DNA of 64,000 nt from the NCBI GenBank assembly GCA_964228885.1, contig CAXRCG010000048.1:1-64000 (forward strand), read 5' to 3'. Position numbers and translations under genes: made by a program. The notes beneath the pieces were generated by a model. That model made no database searches, was not told the DNA's origin, and was given only the letters and a program-made list of their open reading frames with translations. Origin of the DNA: UBA4582 sp964228885. Lineage in GTDB: Bacteria; Pseudomonadota; Gammaproteobacteria; Pseudomonadales; Azotimanducaceae. Positions 58,594 to 64,000 of the stretch are shown in pieces. Position 1 is the stretch's first letter. The number at the start of each line of letters is the position of its first letter.

Positions 58594-59577
58594 CTATCCT
58601 TCCCTTTCCATTATGTTATCTTCTATTTTGATCGCTACTTTCGATCCCTTGATACCAACATTCGCTTCATAAAGCGGAAACCCATTCACTTTAACTTGAG
58701 CCGTTTCAGGCGGATTAAAAGAAAGTATGTCGCCTTCAGATAATTTAGAGAGTTGCTCAACGGTAGTTTCTAGGTGACCGCCTGAGACCAACAAATCAAA
58801 ATCAACGTCACCGACGCTGCTATGTAGGCGCGTCAGCCAATTCTCGTCTGCCTCTTGTGATTGAATACGACTCCTCAACACATCTCTTTGTAAATTCAGG
58901 CTTTGATAGGTGTACACAACGTCAATGTAAGGATCAACAGACTCATCCTGAAGTTTGAGCGCAAAGCGATTTACCACTACCGACTCATCGTCTGCAGCAA
59001 TGTTAGCAAATAATGGGTTGATCTCCCTGTTGATGGGTCGAATATCGACTTCTACGTATGGCGCCCATGCTTCTCGCATTGACTGAAAAATGAGTTCACA
59101 CAAAGAATCAATGATCGCATTCTCATTTGATGTGAACGGTCGTTCTTCTGTGATGGTCAACGGCCGAGCCTGCCCCCCGTACCAGTTATCCAGACAACTG
59201 AATATCACCTGCGGGTGTATGATAAATAGGATTTCTCCCTTTAGCGGACTCATTTCAGTGATGTTAATAGAGGCCGGAGAGTGCACACTATGAATGTACT
59301 CGTCGTACTTCATCAAACTCGGTTCTGCTACCGCCATACGAGGATTGTAATCGAGTTCGGTTAAAAGCCTATTGCGAAAAAAACGGTGGAAACGTTCGTT
59401 AATTTGAAATATTGCTGTTGAGCTTCCTCCCAGACTTTCCTCATTTCGAGCGATTGCAAAGGTCTCAGCATCAACATTTGCATTAAAAATATCTGAATCA
59501 AGACGACCACTCGCGACCATTTCCTCAATGGCAGCGAGTTCATCGTCAGATAGCAGAGATGCGTCTTTTTCCGACAT
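58594..59577 (-). CDS. fliM: Flagellar motor switch protein FliM
   Basis: A 327-residue protein with a CheC-like middle domain ('INERFHRFFRNRLLTELDYN' near residue 58, 'LIFQSMREAWAPYVEVDIRP' near 162) and a C-terminal SpoA domain ('VDFDLLVSGGHLETTVEQLS', 'VKVNGFPLYEANVGIKGSKV'). The N-terminal 'LLSDDELAAIEEMV' corresponds to the CheY-P binding helix, though the classic LSQxEIDALL is altered. It sets the rotation direction of the motor. Confidence 0.95.
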   Translation of the reverse strand: MSEKDASLLSDDELAAIEEMVASGRLDSDIFNANVDAETFAIARNEESLGGSSTAIFQINERFHRFFRNRLLTELDYNPRMAVAEPSLMKYDEYIHSVHSPASINITEMSPLKGEILFIIHPQVIFSCLDNWYGGQARPLTITEERPFTSNENAIIDSLCELIFQSMREAWAPYVEVDIRPINREINPLFANIAADDESVVVNRFALKLQDESVDPYIDVVYTYQSLNLQRDVLRSRIQSQEADENWLTRLHSSVGDVDFDLLVSGGHLETTVEQLSKLSEGDILSFNPPETAQVKVNGFPLYEANVGIKGSKVAIKIEDNIMEREG

Positions 59578-59585
59578 CGAATTAC

Positions 59586-60188
59586 CTATTGAACAATAAA
59601 CTCAGAAAAGTAGGCTTCTTCAATAGGAGAAGCCGTTGTTTTTTCGTACTTCTCTAAAGTCTCATTAATAACGAGCTTTATTTCTTCTAATAAATTGTCT
59701 TGCCCATCTAGCGCTTGAAGCTTCTCTAAAGGCACGCTTCTTAACACTTTTAATATTTGCGCCCTGATGCCAATTAGATGTCTAGGAACCCAACCTTCTG
59801 CGCCTTCTTCATCGTTAAATAGCGTGTCTTTATCGTGATAAGTACTAATACCTATCTTTACTTGAAGGACTTTTTTTGATCCGTTCACATTGACCGTGAA
59901 AGGGTCTATAAAATTATAGTAGCTAATCAGAAACTTCTGTTCAATATCAGCAGACATAGGCCCAGGTGATAACGCCAAGGCAGCATCAGTGTCTTCCATC
60001 TCTGCTTCCATTTCTTGCAGTGTCACTTCCGGGTCTTCGTCAGCTGGTTTTTCGTCAAAAAAACCTGTGAAAAATAGAGTGCCCAGAATACTCCCGGCGA
60101 CCAACACCAATACCAATACAACAATCAAGAGGATTTTCAGTATCCCTCCTTTTCCTCCTTCGGCATCTTCCGTCTCAACTTCCGACAT
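59586..60188 (-). CDS. fliL: Flagellar basal body-associated protein FliL
   Basis: A 200-residue single-pass protein: transmembrane helix at about 17-42 ('LKILLIVVLVLVLVAGSILG'), a very acidic linker, and the periplasmic FliL domain ('YYNFIDPFTVNVNGSKKVLQ', 'QILKVLRSVPLEKLQALDGQ', ending 'PIEEAYFSEFIVQ'). FliL surrounds and supports the stator. AGGAGGG before the ATG is strong. It lies between fliK and fliM. Confidence 0.94.
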   Translation of the reverse strand: MSEVETEDAEGGKGGILKILLIVVLVLVLVAGSILGTLFFTGFFDEKPADEDPEVTLQEMEAEMEDTDAALALSPGPMSADIEQKFLISYYNFIDPFTVNVNGSKKVLQVKIGISTYHDKDTLFNDEEGAEGWVPRHLIGIRAQILKVLRSVPLEKLQALDGQDNLLEEIKLVINETLEKYEKTTASPIEEAYFSEFIVQ

Positions 60189-60227
60189 TACAAACCCTCC
60201 TAATTACGGGTGCTCACCTTGTTTATA

Positions 60228-62243
60228 TTATACGTAGATATTGAGGTTCCCGATACCTAAACCCCTACCTTCAACTTTTTCAGCCGCTTCATCGAGAAGA
60301 TCCATCACCAGTTCAACAGTAGCATCATTTTCGTCATCAGGTTTTTCCTTTGTATCTTGTTTTAAATCAGCATGGCTGTCGACATTGACATTCACCATCT
60401 GATCATTTTCTAGCATTTCTTTGAGAATCAAACGTAATTTGGGCAGGCTGTCCTGTAATAGTTGTCGAGTCGTCTCTTCCGCTGCAACAATTTTGCCTTC
60501 CAAACCTCCTTCATCATAAGCGATCGTAACGCCAACCTCCCCTAACGATGCTGGGCGCAACTTTATATTCAAATTCCAATTATTTTGTTGGACCCCGGCA
60601 ATGATCCTGTTTGCCACTAATTCACCAAACCTCTGAGTAAGGCCTTCATATTGCAAAGACTTATCTGAGGAGCCTTGCAGCTGCGGTTGGAACTGCAGAT
60701 CGCGAAGCACGGACCTGAACTCAACCCTACTTTCTATATTTTGTACATTAACCTTGTCACTTGATTCTAATGTTGAGCCGTTCGGTTGCTTCGGGATGGA
60801 ATGAGTTTCAGGAAGCACAACTTTCTGGCCCTGATAGGCCGTCGAATTTAAGTTTTGGCGGGCTGACGGGCTCACCATTCTCAAGTTTCGAGCCAGCGCC
60901 TCGGCGACCATGTCGTGTTTTGGACTAATGCCATCAGAAGGTTCTTTCCCTCTAACCCCTTGCTCACGAGCTTCTGATGGGAGAACCTCTGCAGACCACC
61001 GTGGTTTGACCATCTGTCGTTCCTCCAGAGGTCTTTCCGCTCCCGAACTAATCAGGTCGGGCTTGGCTGGTTCACCATTGCTCGCCATGAGTTGAGGCCC
61101 GTTAGCCTTTCTTTCGGTGTAATGGTCTTTGCCAAGCAACTGTTCCCTTTTGAGCCCCATCGCTTCAGGGCTTGCTTTTAATTCCCTTGCCACCGTGGAA
61201 GACCCCTCCACTGGCGATGGCATCGACGAGCCTGTAGGATTTTCTCTCGACAAAGTATTAAATTGAGACAACCAAGAGGCCGTTTGTCCTAAAACCGGCA
61301 CTGGCTTATCCAATACCGCGGACTGCCCTGTATTCGGCAATGACTTATCCAATACGGCGGTCTGTCCTGCTGCAGGCGCTGACTTGTCCACTAGGGCGGT
61401 TTGTCCTCGATCCAACACAAGCTCGTTTACAGACCCGGACTTCGCTGCAGAAGTGAGCTGTGTATCAACAACCTGATGCCGATAGTCCTTGCCAACGCCT
61501 GTTAAGACAGCCTCCGACTTCGCCGGTGATTGGATTTGTCCAGCTGATAAAGATTCCGTCTTGCCTATTGCGCTAGGACCCCGAGCAATCAACATTTCAG
61601 CAGATGGTTGCTGTTGCTGATTGAGCGCCAGCTCACTGGAGAATGGTGCCCTTGAAGCGGTTAACGCATGCGGATCAACGGTTTGTTTTTGCTCTAGGTG
61701 CTGTTTGTAAGTACCGTAATCAACTTCAGCGCGAGGATGCTTGGTTGGCGACGGGAGATCCATCTCTTCCGCCCGACCTCCGAGCTGCTTCGATTCACTT
61801 TTTTCTGTGTCTGTCGTCCTGCCACGATCAATGACCTCGTCAACCGCACTTTGACGCATGATAAACTGTTTCAAACTATTTTCTGAAACAGCACTGACAG
61901 GTGCCGTGAGAATCACTTTTCCCAGTGACAATCCACGCTGGTGAGCAACCAGAGTCGGCAAGATATTGCCAAAAGACTGCTGAACTTCAGATATTGGTTG
62001 CCTAAGCTCTCCGCTATCTGATTCTTTAGGGTCCGCGAGGGTTCCCAAGTCTTTTTGGAAATCCTCTTTCGGGTTTTGATTGTCCGATGGCGACGTTCGA
62101 CTAGCCCCTTTAGCAAGACCAGCATATATGTCTTTAAAATCAATACCTTGCTGAGTTTCTTTCGGGCTTGATAAGTCAGCGGTCGTTTCATTTTTACCAT
62201 CTGCTAGGTTCAGCAAGCTGGAGGAATGAATAATATTACTCAT
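60228..62243 (-). CDS. fliK: Flagellar hook-length control protein FliK
   Basis: A 671-residue protein. The C-terminal switch domain is recognisable at about residues 545-630: 'WNLNIKLRPASLGEVGVTIA' and 'DSLPKLRLILKEMLENDQMV'. The long N-terminal part is Gln/Ser/Pro-rich and low in complexity, as expected of the molecular ruler, and contains a 13-residue tandem repeat. It measures the hook and signals FlhB to switch substrates. A sigma54-type promoter lies in the 61-base gap before it, so fliK-L-M-N-O form a transcript separate from fliI-J. Confidence 0.92.
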   Translation of the reverse strand: MSNIIHSSSLLNLADGKNETTADLSSPKETQQGIDFKDIYAGLAKGASRTSPSDNQNPKEDFQKDLGTLADPKESDSGELRQPISEVQQSFGNILPTLVAHQRGLSLGKVILTAPVSAVSENSLKQFIMRQSAVDEVIDRGRTTDTEKSESKQLGGRAEEMDLPSPTKHPRAEVDYGTYKQHLEQKQTVDPHALTASRAPFSSELALNQQQQPSAEMLIARGPSAIGKTESLSAGQIQSPAKSEAVLTGVGKDYRHQVVDTQLTSAAKSGSVNELVLDRGQTALVDKSAPAAGQTAVLDKSLPNTGQSAVLDKPVPVLGQTASWLSQFNTLSRENPTGSSMPSPVEGSSTVARELKASPEAMGLKREQLLGKDHYTERKANGPQLMASNGEPAKPDLISSGAERPLEERQMVKPRWSAEVLPSEAREQGVRGKEPSDGISPKHDMVAEALARNLRMVSPSARQNLNSTAYQGQKVVLPETHSIPKQPNGSTLESSDKVNVQNIESRVEFRSVLRDLQFQPQLQGSSDKSLQYEGLTQRFGELVANRIIAGVQQNNWNLNIKLRPASLGEVGVTIAYDEGGLEGKIVAAEETTRQLLQDSLPKLRLILKEMLENDQMVNVNVDSHADLKQDTKEKPDDENDATVELVMDLLDEAAEKVEGRGLGIGNLNIYV
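61278..61413 (-). repeat. 39-bp tandem repeat inside fliK
   Basis: Three and a half degenerate units of 39 bases encode GQTALVDKSAPAA, GQTAVLDKSLPNT, GQSAVLDKPVPVL and the start of another. Each unit adds 13 residues to the ruler region, so changes in copy number could change hook length. Confidence 0.75.
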
Positions 62244-62277
62244 CTATTTGGCCTGTGCTCAATTTACCTACAATTGG

Positions 62278-62295
62278 ATGCAACAACTATGCCAA
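62278..62295 (-). promoter_or_regulatory. Sigma54-type promoter upstream of fliK
   Basis: The minus strand reads TTGGCATAGTTGTTGCAT, the best match in the window: TTGGCA at -24, TTGCAT at -12, 10 bases between GG and GC. Transcription would begin near 62268, 25 bases before the fliK ATG. It starts 10 bases after the fliJ stop. Confidence 0.8.
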
Positions 62296-62304
62296 ATGAA
62301 GAGG

Positions 62305-62766
62305 TTAGGAATGAGATTCACGTTGAAGCCAGCTGATAGTCGCGTGCTGATCGGCCTGTTTTTGCTCTTCTTGCCGATCCTTCAACGCTCTGGCTTTAAG
62401 GTCTTTTTCACCGAGGATTGCATATTTTTTCACTTCAACCTGACGATCGGCGCAGCGTTGTTTGGCTTGTCTTAAATGTTTATTAAGCTCCAATCTTCTT
62501 GCTGCAGAGTGTCTAAGCGCCTCTTCAATCCTGCCAATAAAATTAATGGCCGTGGTCAATTCTACAATCGCTATTTCCTGGCCTGACTCTGCATGATTCA
62601 GCTTTGTCAGGTACTCGTTCTTCATCTCCTGCATCTTGACCACACTGGCTTCAAGATTCGTCAGCTCCTGCTCGGTATCAGCCAGGGACCGCAGCGCCTG
62701 ACCCAGCTTATCTTTCTCTAGGTTACCGAGATATTCCCAGATTGTTGATGTTGAACGACTAGCCAT
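62305..62766 (-). CDS. fliJ: Flagellar export protein FliJ
   Basis: A 153-residue all-helical protein with the two-helix coiled-coil plan of FliJ: 'LGQALRSLADTEQELTNLEA' near residue 20 and 'RIEEALRHSAARRLELNKHL' near 80, ending in a charged segment. It is the stalk of the export ATPase. The ATG at 62766 overlaps the fliI stop by 8 bases; a TTG one codon upstream is possible. Assignment rests on location and structure, since FliJ sequences vary. Confidence 0.82.
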   Translation of the reverse strand: MASRSTSTIWEYLGNLEKDKLGQALRSLADTEQELTNLEASVVKMQEMKNEYLTKLNHAESGQEIAIVELTTAINFIGRIEEALRHSAARRLELNKHLRQAKQRCADRQVEVKKYAILGEKDLKARALKDRQEEQKQADQHATISWLQRESHS

Positions 62767-64000
62767 CAATCGCCTCTTTCATTTCTGTTAACGATTGGTG
62801 AAATTCAGCAGGTTCGTGCATCGACTGTCTCAAAAACTTCAAATTCTCTTCTCTGCACGATATTGCTTCATCCAAATCGAGATTGGAGCCTCTTTGATAG
62901 GCGCCGACCTGAATAAGATCTCTATTCTGTTGATATATCGCCCAATAGCGCCTAAAACTTGAGGCCAATTTTAAATGTTCCTCACTGGCCAGCACGGGTA
63001 GTAGCCTCGAAACAGACCCTGAAAGGTCAATCGCCGGAAAATGCCCCTCATCCGCGAGCTCCCGAGTTAACACGATCTGGCCATCCAAAGAAGCTCTGGA
63101 AATATCAACAATGGGGTCATTTAAGTCGTCACCTTCCGCCAACACTGTGTAAATCGCCGTAATAGACCCTTGATTTTTCGCACCCGTGCCAGTTCTTTCA
63201 ATCATTTTTGGGATCAAGCTAAATACTGAAGATGGATACCCTTTGGTCGTTGGTGGCTCTCCCACCGCCAGTCCTATTTCTCTCTGGGCATGTGCTACTC
63301 GAGTTAAGCTATCAACTAAGAGCAATACGTTTTGACCCTTTTCTTTAAAGTGCTCCGCATAACAATGCGCCAAATTAGCCGCTCTAATTCGCAATAAAGG
63401 CGAATTATCTGCTGGCGCCGCAATAACGACTGCACGCCGGAGCCCTGCATAGCCGAGCGTTTGTTCTATAAATTCTTTTACCTCTCGACCTCGCTCGCCA
63501 ATTAAGCCTATTACGATCACATCCGCCTGGGTAAATTTAGTCATCATTCCCAGCAATACAGATTTACCGACCCCACTACCCGCGATTAAGCCTATTCGCT
63601 GACCACAACCGATGGTTAGCAGTGCGTTGATCGCTCGAATACCGACGTCAAGTACTTGATCAATGGGTTCCCTTGACATCGGGTTAATGGGTTCACTAAT
63701 CAACGGTCTTTGGGTCAATTCGCGGGGCGGCGAGAGTCCGTCTAGCGGGTTACCGTAAGCATCCAATACTCGTCCCAATGCTCCGTCACCGACGAAGGCC
63801 GAGTCAGAAGACGCGCGCAACGTCACTCGCGCGCCAGGTTTTAATCCAATGGTTCCTTGAAAAGGCATCATATAGACCAAGTCGTTACTAAAGCCGACCA
63901 CTTGTGCCTCGACCCGGCTTCCATCACTTTTCTCCACGCTGCATTGAGAGCCCATTGGCGCATCTAAGCCACTTGCTTCAATCGTCATACCCACGATACG
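62759..64000 (-). CDS. fliI: Flagellum-specific ATPase FliI (5' end outside window)
   Basis: The 413 codons in view cover most of FliI; the frame stays open at the right edge, and about 30-40 N-terminal residues are missing. Motifs: Walker A 'GLIAGSGVGKSVLLGMM', 'VIGLIGERGREVKEF', Walker B 'NVLLLVDSLTRVAHAQREIG', and the signature 'PIVDISRASLDGQIVLTREL' preceded by 'TVLAEGDDLNDP'. It is the hexameric ATPase that delivers substrates to the flagellar export gate. A GTG at 63994 is not the start, because conserved residues continue upstream. Confidence 0.95.
   Translation of the reverse strand, partial: RIVGMTIEASGLDAPMGSQCSVEKSDGSRVEAQVVGFSNDLVYMMPFQGTIGLKPGARVTLRASSDSAFVGDGALGRVLDAYGNPLDGLSPPRELTQRPLISEPINPMSREPIDQVLDVGIRAINALLTIGCGQRIGLIAGSGVGKSVLLGMMTKFTQADVIVIGLIGERGREVKEFIEQTLGYAGLRRAVVIAAPADNSPLLRIRAANLAHCYAEHFKEKGQNVLLLVDSLTRVAHAQREIGLAVGEPPTTKGYPSSVFSLIPKMIERTGTGAKNQGSITAIYTVLAEGDDLNDPIVDISRASLDGQIVLTRELADEGHFPAIDLSGSVSRLLPVLASEEHLKLASSFRRYWAIYQQNRDLIQVGAYQRGSNLDLDEAISCREENLKFLRQSMHEPAEFHQSLTEMKEAIDG

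Noticed and set aside
1..64000. tRNA or rRNA genes
   Set aside because: No cloverleaf with a T-loop consensus or rRNA-like segment was found by reading; a covariance search was not possible here.

Overview
The window (about 50% GC by eye) looks like a chromosomal segment of a free-living, motile, aerobic marine-type gammaproteobacterium. Support comes from a 13-gene nuo operon with a fused nuoCD gene, polar-type flagellar genes preceded by sigma54-like promoters, large TonB-dependent receptors, and a cobalamin-dependent methyl-transfer cluster next to tetrameric sarcosine oxidase genes. I cannot name the genus from the sequence alone. No tRNA, rRNA, CRISPR array or intact transposase was seen.

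Region 1 (1-10.1 kb): methylated-amine and one-carbon metabolism. The end of soxA and all of soxG (+) face a tightly coupled six-gene minus-strand operon: MttB-superfamily methyltransferase, corrinoid protein, DUF1638 protein, 'virulence factor' family protein, pterin-binding methyltransferase, and a [2Fe-2S]/ASKHA corrinoid activator. A MetF-like reductase follows after an M20 amidohydrolase. Together they suggest a route in which a quaternary amine is demethylated onto cobalamin, the methyl group passes to tetrahydrofolate and is oxidised by MetF, and the secondary amines end at sarcosine oxidase. The substrate is inferred, not seen.

Region 2 (10.4-26.1 kb): mixed envelope and scavenging genes. 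It holds an M19 dipeptidase lipoprotein / DUF6702 / HupE-like operon, a small membrane protein, outer-membrane phospholipase A, a tandem-domain protein of unknown function, two TonB-dependent receptors, a second M20 amidohydrolase, a spinster-like MFS transporter, a LysR C-terminal relic and a CBS-pair protein.

Region 3 (26.2-40.6 kb): nuoA-N on the minus strand, with many stop/start overlaps and a TTG start for nuoCD.

Region 4 (41.3-45.6 kb): a phytanoyl-CoA dioxygenase family protein, a divergent amidase, and a patch of gene decay that includes an MFS gene cut by an in-frame TAG.

Region 5 (45.6-64 kb): flagellar biosynthesis on the minus strand, fliI-J-K-L-M-N-O then fliP-Q-R-flhB. The usual fliO-fliP junction is opened by a coiled-coil protein, two near-identical 617-residue flagellins, a lytic transglycosylase and a small plus-strand gene. 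A relic of a second transglycosylase between the flagellins shows that a [transglycosylase, flagellin] unit was duplicated. Good sigma54-type sites precede fliK, the proximal flagellin and fliP. Three unrecognised membrane proteins, one with a SPOR domain, follow flhB in the same orientation and are the best candidates for an undescribed envelope or motility module.
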